Assembly: GCA_947484295.1 (NCBI GenBank)
Contig: CANKOW010000005.1
Coordinates: 1-38,741, forward strand
Direction of reading: 5' to 3'
DNA: 38,741 nt
DNA from: Alcaligenaceae bacterium
GTDB taxonomy: Bacteria > Pseudomonadota > Gammaproteobacteria > Burkholderiales > Burkholderiaceae_B
Below are positions 11,390-18,271 of the stretch, piece after piece (within the stretch, counting starts at the first letter, position 1; each line of letters starts with the position of its first letter). A program made the position numbers and the translations under genes. The notes below the pieces were generated by a model. That model did not search any database and was not told the origin of the DNA. It saw only the letters and a program-made list of their open reading frames with translations.

Positions 11390-13138
11390 TTAGTGGTTGT
11401 CGCGCGGAACAGCGCTGCCGCTGCTGCCGACCAAGAAATCCAAGTCAACGCCGTCGTTGGCTTGGTTCACATGATCAACATATAACTTGTAATAGCCACG
11501 ATTCATTGGCGGCTCGGGAGCTTTCCATTTTAGTTTGCGCTCGGCCAAAATCTCGTCGCTCACGTCTAAATGCAAGCGACGCTTGGCCACATCAAGCTCG
11601 ATCATGTCGCCGTTTTCAACCAAGGCTAAGGGCCCACCCGCTGCCGCCTCAGGGGCAACGTGCAACACCACCGTGCCATAGGCTGTACCACTCATACGCG
11701 CATCTGAGATGCGAATCATGTCGGTGATGCCCTTTTTTAGAATCTTGGGTGGCAGTGGCATATTGCCCACCTCTGCCATACCCGGATAGCCTTTCGGGCC
11801 GCAGTTTTTAAGCACCATGATGCAGGTCTCGTCGATATCCAATTTGGGGCTATCGATGCGCTTATGAAAATCTTCGATGTTTTCAAACACCACCGCACGA
11901 CCACGATGCTTGAGTAATTTTTTAGTGGCGGCCGAGGGCTTGATGATTGCGCCATCTGGGCATAAGTTGCCACGCAACACCGCGATACCTGTATTCTTTT
12001 TAAAGGGCTTTTCAAACGTCGTGATTACGTCGCGGTTGTAGCACTCGGCTTTCTTGACGTTATCCCAAAGCGAATTACCATTCACAGTCAGAGCTTTTTT
12101 GTTCAACAAGCCCTGCTCGCCAAGCGTGCGTAACACCACAGGCAAACCACCTGCATAGCAGAAGTCTTCCATGAGGTACTTGCCGCTTGGCATCAAGTTC
12201 AATAGTGTGTGGACATCACGGCCAAACTTATCCCAATCGTCGATGTCAAGCTTGACACCAATACGTCGGGCAATCGCGATCAAGTGAATCACTGCATTGG
12301 TTGAACCACCAATGGCTGCATTCGTACGAATCGCATTTTCAAAAGCGTGACGCGTCAGCACTTTATCAAGTGTCAGATTGTCTTTGACCATCTGCACGAT
12401 GCGGCGACCCGACTCACGCGCCAAGACATTACGGCGCGCATCAACAGCTGGATACGCTGCGTTACCCGGCAAGGCCACACCTAACGCCTCAACCATGCTG
12501 GCCATCGTTGAAGCGGTGCCCATCACCATACAATGCCCGTGCGAGCGATGCATGCAGGATTCGGCTTCGTGAAACTCGTCAAGCGTCATCTTGCCGGCCC
12601 GCACGTCTTCAGACATTGACCACGTATTCGTGCCGGACCCAATATCTTTGCCCCGATACTTACCGGTGAGCATCGGCCCACCCGAAACACCAATCGTCGG
12701 GATATTGACGCTCGCAGCACCCATCAAAAGCGAAGGCGTCGTTTTGTCGCAGCCAAACAGCAACACCACACCATCGAGTGGATTGGCACGAATCGTTTCT
12801 TCGACATCCATACTGGCAAGATTGCGCAACAACATCGCCGTGGGGCGCACCAGCGTTTCACCAATTGAAGTAACCGGAAACTCTAGCGGAAACCCACCGG
12901 CTTCGAGCACACCTTGACGCACCTGATCGGCCAACAACCTGAAATGCGAATTACAGGGTGTGAGTTCAGACCAGGTATTACAGATCCCAATGACGGGTCG
13001 CCCATCGAACTGATCGTGCGGAATACCACGATTTTTTGTCCAGCTTCGATAGATGAACCCGTAAATATCATTACGCGAAAACCACTGACTTGAACGGCTT
13101 GGTGCTGCCGGCTTTTTGCTTTTCTCTGACTTCGCCAT
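11390..13138 (-). CDS. IlvD/Edd-family sugar-acid dehydratase (L-arabinonate dehydratase-like)
   Basis: This 582-residue dehydratase removes water from an aldonic acid to give a 2-keto-3-deoxy acid. The iron-sulfur ligands are Cys62 (ELTPCNSH), Cys130 (LFGCDKTTP) and Cys203 (SHGHCMVMGTAS), the same spacing as in the [2Fe-2S] L-arabinonate and D-xylonate dehydratases. SRNDIYGFIYRSW near the N-terminus is also typical of that sugar-acid branch rather than of IlvD. It is the last gene of a minus-strand run, 155 bp after the FAH hydrolase gene; the gap contains a GCCTATAGGC palindrome. Pentonate or 6-deoxyhexonate are plausible substrates, but the exact one is not determinable. Confidence 0.88.
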   Translation of the reverse strand: MAKSEKSKKPAAPSRSSQWFSRNDIYGFIYRSWTKNRGIPHDQFDGRPVIGICNTWSELTPCNSHFRLLADQVRQGVLEAGGFPLEFPVTSIGETLVRPTAMLLRNLASMDVEETIRANPLDGVVLLFGCDKTTPSLLMGAASVNIPTIGVSGGPMLTGKYRGKDIGSGTNTWSMSEDVRAGKMTLDEFHEAESCMHRSHGHCMVMGTASTMASMVEALGVALPGNAAYPAVDARRNVLARESGRRIVQMVKDNLTLDKVLTRHAFENAIRTNAAIGGSTNAVIHLIAIARRIGVKLDIDDWDKFGRDVHTLLNLMPSGKYLMEDFCYAGGLPVVLRTLGEQGLLNKKALTVNGNSLWDNVKKAECYNRDVITTFEKPFKKNTGIAVLRGNLCPDGAIIKPSAATKKLLKHRGRAVVFENIEDFHKRIDSPKLDIDETCIMVLKNCGPKGYPGMAEVGNMPLPPKILKKGITDMIRISDARMSGTAYGTVVLHVAPEAAAGGPLALVENGDMIELDVAKRRLHLDVSDEILAERKLKWKAPEPPMNRGYYKLYVDHVNQANDGVDLDFLVGSSGSAVPRDNH

Positions 13139-13293
13139 TCAAGACCCCTGAGTGATCGTGTGTTTGTCATCTCCCTTCGCGCAGGCCTATAGGCAAGATC
13201 CTGCGCGTCAAACGGGAAACTTTTGTACTACCGTAGAGCAACCGACTTGCGTTAAAAATGAAAACTCTCAATGTTCGACTGGAACACCGAGGC

Positions 13294-14145
13294 TTACTTT
13301 TTAAACGCCACAACTTTTTGCGTTTGCTGGCCAAGGCCCTCAATACCAAGGGTCATCACATCGCCCTCTTTCAGGTAACGTGGCTTAGGCTTGACGCCCA
13401 TCCCAACACCCGGTGGCGTACCAGTTGTAATGATGTCGCCTGGCATCAAGGTCGTAAATTCACTGACATAACTAATGATCGTGGCTGCATCAAAAATCAT
13501 GGTCTTGGTGTTGCCGGTTTGAAAACGCTTGCCGTTCAAATCAAGCCACATATCTAATTTTTGTGGATCTTTGATTTCATCAGTCGTCACCAACCAAGGT
13601 CCGACTGGGCCGAAAGTATCGCAACCTTTGCCCTTATCCCAGGTACCGCCACGTTCGATCTGGTACTCACGCTCTGACACGTCATTGATTACGCAATAGC
13701 CGGCGACGTGTTTGAGTGCCTCTTTTTTGGTGACATAACGGGCTTTTTTGCCAATCACGATACCGAGTTCAACTTCCCAGTCTGATTTTTTTGAACCCTT
13801 GGGCAGCATAACGTTATCGTTAGGGCCAGTCAGGCTGGTATCAGCCTTGTAAAACATGATTGGCTCTTTGGGGATCGGCATGCCGGCTTCGGCGGCGTGA
13901 TCTGAGTAGTTCAAACCAATCGCCAAAAACTTACCCATCTTGGCAATCGGCACGCCAAAACGTGGTTTGCCTTTTACAAGCGGCAAGGTGCTGGTTTTAA
14001 TTTTGGCCAGTTTTTTGAGTGCCGCAGACGACAACTGATCGTTGGTAATGTCGGCAATGACGCCTGACAAGTCACGCAGTTTGCCTTCTTTATCAATCAA
14101 ACCTGGTTTTTCTTTACCCTTGGCACCATAGCGTACGAGTTTCAT
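13294..14145 (-). CDS. FAH-family hydrolase (2,4-diketo-3-deoxy-aldonate hydrolase-like)
   Basis: This 283-residue fumarylacetoacetate-hydrolase-fold enzyme has GLNYSDHAAE, then metal ligands in DWEVELGIVIG (two Glu) and CVINDVSER (Asp), and GTPPGVGMG near the end. Its N-terminus MKLVRYGAKGKEKPGLID is characteristic of hydrolases that cleave 2,4-diketo-3-deoxy sugar acids to pyruvate plus a hydroxyacid (lactate or glycolate) in oxidative L-rhamnose, L-fucose and pentose pathways. The ATG at 14145 has AAGGAAA upstream and was preferred to an upstream start that overlaps the SDR gene. The SDR that would make its substrate ends 44 bp upstream on the same strand. Confidence 0.88.
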   Translation of the reverse strand: MKLVRYGAKGKEKPGLIDKEGKLRDLSGVIADITNDQLSSAALKKLAKIKTSTLPLVKGKPRFGVPIAKMGKFLAIGLNYSDHAAEAGMPIPKEPIMFYKADTSLTGPNDNVMLPKGSKKSDWEVELGIVIGKKARYVTKKEALKHVAGYCVINDVSEREYQIERGGTWDKGKGCDTFGPVGPWLVTTDEIKDPQKLDMWLDLNGKRFQTGNTKTMIFDAATIISYVSEFTTLMPGDIITTGTPPGVGMGVKPKPRYLKEGDVMTLGIEGLGQQTQKVVAFKK

Positions 14146-14189
14146 GCGATTTCCTTCGTGTGAAAAAAATGAAAAATTAAGGTCTGTGC

Positions 14190-14939
14190 TTACAGCGACC
14201 AACCGCCATCAATAATCTGCGAAGTCCCTGTTGTAAAAGAAGACTCATCAGATGCCAAATACACTGCAAGATAAGCGATCTCGTCAGGTTTACCAATGCG
14301 ACCAATCGGTTGACGCGCCACGAACATGTTGCGCACTTCGGTCACCGACTTACCGGTTTGACTAGAGACAGCCTGAATACGATCGCCTAGCGAAGGCGAC
14401 TCGATGGTGCCTGGACAAATCGCATTAAACCGCACACCGCGCGCAACATAATCAGCGGCCAACGCGCGAGTCAAACCAATGACAGCGGCCTTTGAGGCAC
14501 CGTAGATCACGCGATTGGGTGCGCCTTTGATATTCGAGGCGGCAGAGGCCATGTTAATCACACTGCCCTTGCCTTGTTCAAGCATGCCAGGCAAAAACGC
14601 GCGAATCGTACGGTACATGGATTTAACATTCAAATCCATACTGAAATCCCATTCGGCATCGCTGACCTGCATGATGTCGCCTTGGTGCACGAAGCCCGCA
14701 CAATTAAACAAGACGTCGATCTTGCCGATTTTTTTGGCAAACGCATCAACCTCAGTCGTTTTTAAAACATCAAGAATATGGGTCTTGATGTTGGGTACGC
14801 CCGCGTAAGCGTTGAGCAGGTCTTGTTTGACATCAGTCGCCCAAACAGTCGCGCCCTCACGCGCCATGGCAAGCGCACAAGCACGGCCAATGCCTTGCCC
14901 AGAAGCCGTGACCAGAATTGTTTTTCCTTGCAGACGCAT
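14190..14939 (-). CDS. SDR dehydrogenase, 2-keto-3-deoxy-fuconate dehydrogenase/BDH2-like
   Basis: This 249-residue classical SDR has TASGQGIGRA for NAD binding, LFNCAGFVHQG, a catalytic Ser in NMASAASN, YGASK and the C-terminal DGGWSL. FVHQGDIM, DWDFSMDLNVKSMY and GGWSL strongly recall the DHRS6/BDH2 branch, which includes bacterial 2-keto-3-deoxy-L-fuconate 4-dehydrogenases. The predicted reaction is oxidation at C4 of a 2-keto-3-deoxy acid, feeding the adjacent FAH hydrolase. The ATG at 14939 has AGGAAT upstream. A palindromic operator-like site ends 26 bp before the start. Confidence 0.88.
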   Translation of the reverse strand: MRLQGKTILVTASGQGIGRACALAMAREGATVWATDVKQDLLNAYAGVPNIKTHILDVLKTTEVDAFAKKIGKIDVLFNCAGFVHQGDIMQVSDAEWDFSMDLNVKSMYRTIRAFLPGMLEQGKGSVINMASAASNIKGAPNRVIYGASKAAVIGLTRALAADYVARGVRFNAICPGTIESPSLGDRIQAVSSQTGKSVTEVRNMFVARQPIGRIGKPDEIAYLAVYLASDESSFTTGTSQIIDGGWSL

Positions 14940-14964
14940 GCTGACTATTCCTAATGATCTTGCC

Positions 14965-14983
14965 AAATTGGCTTGACCAATTT
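14965..14983. promoter_or_regulatory. Operator-like palindrome upstream of the SDR-FAH genes
   Basis: AAATTGG (14965-14971) and CCAATTT (14977-14983) are perfect 7-bp inverted arms around a 5-bp centre. Read on the minus strand the core is ATTGGTCAAGCCAAT, differing at only two positions from the site at 17004-17018. The pattern (AATTGGT...ACCAATT) is the classic site type of FCD-subfamily GntR regulators such as PdhR and LldR. It lies 26-45 bp upstream of the SDR start, suitable for repression. Confidence 0.65.
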
Positions 14984-15091
14984 ACCAGATTGCGGGAAGA
15001 GCATCGACCTTTAGGCCGGGTAGGATGTCACTTTGATACCCAAACGACTTAGGAACAAGCCATCAAAGAACACCGAGCCTCAAAAAGAACC

Positions 15092-16168
15092 TCAAACGCT
15101 AAGCTGGGTTGGCGCAAGCAGACCAAAGCGCTCGGCAAAAGGCGCTAAGGCGGGTAAAAGTGTAGGGTGAAGCCTGACACCCGACACCAACTGTTCGGCG
15201 CGTGCAGCGAGCCCTGCGTGTCCGGGCAAACGTACCTTAGAAGCACCGGGGCGCGGTGGGTTCTCTAAGCACGAATCAGCTAACTGATCCATTTGTCTTA
15301 AAAAGTCTTGTTTGCCACCGAAGGCATCAGGGTCATACAAGGTAATGTTGATGGTCGCCCCCCAACCTTCTTTCGGGTCAGCGCGACCAAAACCAGACAA
15401 GCCACCCGTCAGCGCTTCAACCATCAACCCCAAGCCAAAACCCTTGTGCCCATAGGACAGCCCGCCAATCGGCAAAATAGTGCCAGGTGGCGTTTGATTG
15501 AATACACCCGGATCATTGGTAGGCATCCCTTGCGCATCTAACAACCACTCTTCGGCAAATTTTTCACCCGCGGCAGCTTTGCGATTGCTCATGCCATTGG
15601 TGGTGATCGATGCTGAGATATCAATCAACACATCGCCACGCGAACACGGAAACCCCATCGCAATCGGATTAGGCGTGAAGACAGCACGCGTGCCGCCAAA
15701 GGGCGCGACGCTCGCCACATTGGGATCAGAGCTGGCCAGAACCATCAAAAATCCCTCGCGGGCAGCGCGCATCAAATACACCGCCAAGCAGGCGATGTGA
15801 TGGCTGCGCTTAATCGTCAGAGACGCCACACCCATCTCACCGGCAGCGGGAATCAACACATCCAACCCGCGTTCGATCAACCACGGGCCAGGCAAGCGCA
15901 TGCCATCCCACAACTGCGCAGCAGGTTTTGCGCTCACCACACGGTAATCGCCCTCTCGGGTCATGCCACCGGCTTCAACATCTTTGAGATAGCCCGGCAG
16001 GAGGGCTAAGCCATGCGTGTCATGCCCGAGCAAATCTCCCTCAACAAGCGTTTGCGCAACCACCTGTGACATTTGGGGATCAAGCCCCGCGGCAACGAGC
16101 AAGTGCTTGGCCCATTGCACAAGTTCTGTACTTGAATAGGCGGCACGTGTTGCACTGGCTTGGTTCAT
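15092..16168 (-). CDS. LDH2/malate dehydrogenase-family (type 2) oxidoreductase
   Basis: This 358-residue enzyme belongs to the NAD(P)-dependent LDH2/MDH2 fold (YiaK, ComC, delta-1-piperideine-2-carboxylate reductase), which interconverts 2-hydroxy and 2-keto acids or imines. GDLLGHDTHGLALLPGYL has the family's catalytic His region, followed by IKRSHHIAC, PNPIAMGFP and YGHKGFGLGLMVEAL. The ATG at 16168 (MNQASATR) was chosen over an upstream start because it avoids overlap with the preceding SDR gene, which ends 19 bp upstream. It is co-directional with that SDR, so probably one transcript. The substrate is unknown; a sugar-derived 2-hydroxyacid fits the context. Confidence 0.87.
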   Translation of the reverse strand: MNQASATRAAYSSTELVQWAKHLLVAAGLDPQMSQVVAQTLVEGDLLGHDTHGLALLPGYLKDVEAGGMTREGDYRVVSAKPAAQLWDGMRLPGPWLIERGLDVLIPAAGEMGVASLTIKRSHHIACLAVYLMRAAREGFLMVLASSDPNVASVAPFGGTRAVFTPNPIAMGFPCSRGDVLIDISASITTNGMSNRKAAAGEKFAEEWLLDAQGMPTNDPGVFNQTPPGTILPIGGLSYGHKGFGLGLMVEALTGGLSGFGRADPKEGWGATINITLYDPDAFGGKQDFLRQMDQLADSCLENPPRPGASKVRLPGHAGLAARAEQLVSGVRLHPTLLPALAPFAERFGLLAPTQLSV

Positions 16169-16187
16169 GAAAGAGCTCTTTCTAAAA

Positions 16188-16955
16188 TTAATACGTCGCG
16201 CGACCACCCGAAATATCAAACACGGCACCGGTCGAGAAGCTCACTTCGTCAGACGACAGCCACGCCACCAGATTGGCGATTTCTTGCACTTCGCCAAAGC
16301 GGTTCATCGGGATCTTCGACAACATAAAGTCGATATGTTGCTGCGTCATTTGCGCGAACATGCCGGTTTTAACGGCTGCGGGCGTGATGCAGTTCACTTT
16401 AATCTCGGTACCGGCAAGCTCTTTACCTAGCGATTTAGTCAAGCCCATGACAGCAGCCTTTGACGCGCTATAGGCCGACGCATTTGGGTTGCCTTCTTTT
16501 CCTGCCACTGAGGCGATATTGACAATGCGACCATAGCCCTTACCACCGTTGGCTAACTTCATCACTGGTGCAATCGCCCGGCAGGTTAAAAACGTACCGC
16601 GTACGTTGATATCAAACACGCGGTTCCATTCATCGACGGGGTAATCAATCACCGTCACGTTGGGGCCTGTGATGCCTGCGCTATTCACCAAAATGTCGAT
16701 CGACGCTCCAAAGGCCAGGGTTGCCTTCACGGCCTGCGCCACTGAGTGCTCGTCAGACACATCCACTTGCACCCCATGCGCTGAGGCACCTAAGCGTGCC
16801 TGAGCGTCCTTCAAACTTTGAGCGTCGCGATCCCAAAGCGTGACGGTTGCCCCGCCGCCAATCAGCCGCGCCGCGCATGCCTCGCCGATTCCGGCAGCCC
16901 CTCCGGTAATGACTGCATGCTTGCCAGAAAAGTCGTATTGCGCCGGTTTGGACAT
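16188..16955 (-). CDS. SDR dehydrogenase, 2-keto-3-deoxy-rhamnonate dehydrogenase-like
   Basis: This 255-residue classical SDR has TGGAAGIGEA (NAD binding), LVNSAGITGPN, a catalytic Ser in NIASVAGKEGNP, YSASK, and a C-terminus FDISGGRATY that resembles bacterial 2-keto-3-deoxy-L-rhamnonate 4-dehydrogenases. FabG-like 3-oxoacyl reductase activity is the main alternative. It leads the minus-strand pair with the LDH2-type gene and is divergent from the D-2-hydroxyacid dehydrogenase gene. The shared 171-bp gap holds a perfect operator-like palindrome 49-63 bp upstream of this start. Confidence 0.86.
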   Translation of the reverse strand: MSKPAQYDFSGKHAVITGGAAGIGEACAARLIGGGATVTLWDRDAQSLKDAQARLGASAHGVQVDVSDEHSVAQAVKATLAFGASIDILVNSAGITGPNVTVIDYPVDEWNRVFDINVRGTFLTCRAIAPVMKLANGGKGYGRIVNIASVAGKEGNPNASAYSASKAAVMGLTKSLGKELAGTEIKVNCITPAAVKTGMFAQMTQQHIDFMLSKIPMNRFGEVQEIANLVAWLSSDEVSFSTGAVFDISGGRATY

Positions 16956-17003
16956 ATCGTTTGCCTCGAATGGTTAGGGGTTTTCCCGTCTTCTGCTGAA
17001 ATG

Positions 17004-17018
17004 ATTGGTCAGACCAAT
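17004..17018. promoter_or_regulatory. Perfect operator-like palindrome in divergent control region
   Basis: ATTGGTC-A-GACCAAT is a perfect 7-1-7 inverted repeat between the SDR (minus) and D-2-hydroxyacid dehydrogenase (plus) genes. It matches the FCD-type GntR (FadR/PdhR-like) operator pattern TGGTnnnACCA. A second close match sits at 14965-14983. No GntR gene is in the window, so the regulator is probably elsewhere. Confidence 0.7.
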
Positions 17019-17126
17019 TGCTCTTGAAGTTTAACCAATTTAACCTCGGATCTGACAAGTCAAACAAACTGTCGCTGCGCGCAATCGCGACGCGCGGTCC
17101 GCAGAAAGCCAAGGGCAGCCCTCTTC

Positions 17127-18080
17127 ATGAAAGTATTAATTACGGATTTTGATTTTCCGAATGTAGAACTGGAACTCGGCTTGTTTAGGCAGGCTGGGTT
17201 GCAAGTCATCACAGCCCAATGCAAAACAGAAGACGAAGTGATTGCAGCAGGCAAAGATGCTGACGCGTTTTTACTTCAATACGCCCCCGCAAATCGCAAG
17301 GTCTTTGAAGCCCTGCCTGGTTTAAAAATCGTCAGTCGCTATGGTGCAGGCTTTGACACGATCAATACCGACGATGCGAAAGCCTGTGGCGTTTGGGTCG
17401 GTAATTCGCCCGACTACGGCGTACATGAGGTGGCGAGCCACGCGTTTGCGATGGCCTTGAACCTGACCCGACACCTGTCTTTTTACGACCGTGATATTCG
17501 CGCAGGTAAATGGCATTATCTGACACCCGGCGTGCTCAAGCGCCCTTCAAACATGACGGTGGGCGTACTGGGCATGGGGCGCATCGGCCGTCGCTTTGCG
17601 CACCTCGCGCGCGAGACCTACGGCAAAGTGATTTCTTGTGATCCACACATCATGGCGTATGATTTTCCGCCCTATGTCGAACGGGTGGACATGACTGAGC
17701 TTTTTGCCACAGCGGATATCATTTCGATACACACGCCCCTCAATGATGAGACTCGCAACATTGTGAACAGCAAGGTGTTGAATCTGATGACACCCGGTAG
17801 CTACGTCGTGAACACAGCGCGCGGCGGGTTGGTCAATGTCGAGGATGCCTTAGCCGCGCTCAACTCGGGGCAGCTTGGTGGGTTGGCGCTTGACGTGCTG
17901 CCAAACGAACCACCGGGCGATCATCCGCTGGTCAAGCACCCCCGCACGATTTTGACGCCGCACGCGGCCTTTTATTCACAAGAAGCTGAAATCGAATTAC
18001 GCAGCAAAGCCGCGCAAAATATCATCACGTTTGCACGTACCGGCAAACCCGACTACGTCGTGACAAAAGGAACTCGGTGA
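17127..18080 (+). CDS. D-isomer-specific 2-hydroxyacid dehydrogenase (CtBP/PGDH-like)
   Basis: This 317-residue protein has the two-domain D-2-hydroxyacid dehydrogenase fold. The NAD-binding motif is VGVLGMGRIGRRFAHLA, and the catalytic triad is visible as Arg in NTARGG, Glu in PNEPPG and His in LTPHAAF. SPDYGVHEVASHAF resembles the C-terminal-binding-protein-like branch that also contains phosphoglycerate and hydroxypyruvate-type reductases. It probably interconverts a sugar-derived D-2-hydroxyacid and its 2-keto acid. It is divergent from the SDR-LDH2 pair and shares the GntR-like operator region. A UxaA-type dehydratase gene follows after 191 bp. Confidence 0.9.
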   Translation: MKVLITDFDFPNVELELGLFRQAGLQVITAQCKTEDEVIAAGKDADAFLLQYAPANRKVFEALPGLKIVSRYGAGFDTINTDDAKACGVWVGNSPDYGVHEVASHAFAMALNLTRHLSFYDRDIRAGKWHYLTPGVLKRPSNMTVGVLGMGRIGRRFAHLARETYGKVISCDPHIMAYDFPPYVERVDMTELFATADIISIHTPLNDETRNIVNSKVLNLMTPGSYVVNTARGGLVNVEDALAALNSGQLGGLALDVLPNEPPGDHPLVKHPRTILTPHAAFYSQEAEIELRSKAAQNIITFARTGKPDYVVTKGTR

Positions 18081-18140
18081 TGGCTGACTCGGGGCAACAG
18101 AGCCTCGTGCTTGACCGGCCATCGCTGAGCACAATGTCTG

Positions 18141-18152
18141 TCATGTGTATGA
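18141..18152. promoter_or_regulatory. Small inverted repeat upstream of the UxaA-type dehydratase gene
   Basis: TCAT-GTGT-ATGA is a 12-bp dyad about 120 bp before the dehydratase start, within a 191-bp gap. Further downstream, GGTGACTCACC and CCGGAATGGCCGG could form small hairpins in a leader transcript. No known riboswitch is recognisable. It differs from the ATTGGTCA-type sites of the island. Confidence 0.25.
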
Positions 18153-18271
18153 TAGCTAAGCGCCGAAGATAGGCCCGCGCTCAAGCTCTGGGCAAGGTGA
18201 CTCACCTGACTCATTTTCGTTGAATACTACGTGTCCGGAATGGCCGGCTCCGTCAAAGAATAGGAAACCTC

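Noticed and set aside
13181-13204. GCCTATAGGC palindrome and surrounding GCAGG/CCTGC pairing between FAH and IlvD-type genes.
   Set aside because: No T-run and no match to the ATTGGTCA-type sites; too short to claim as attenuator or operator.
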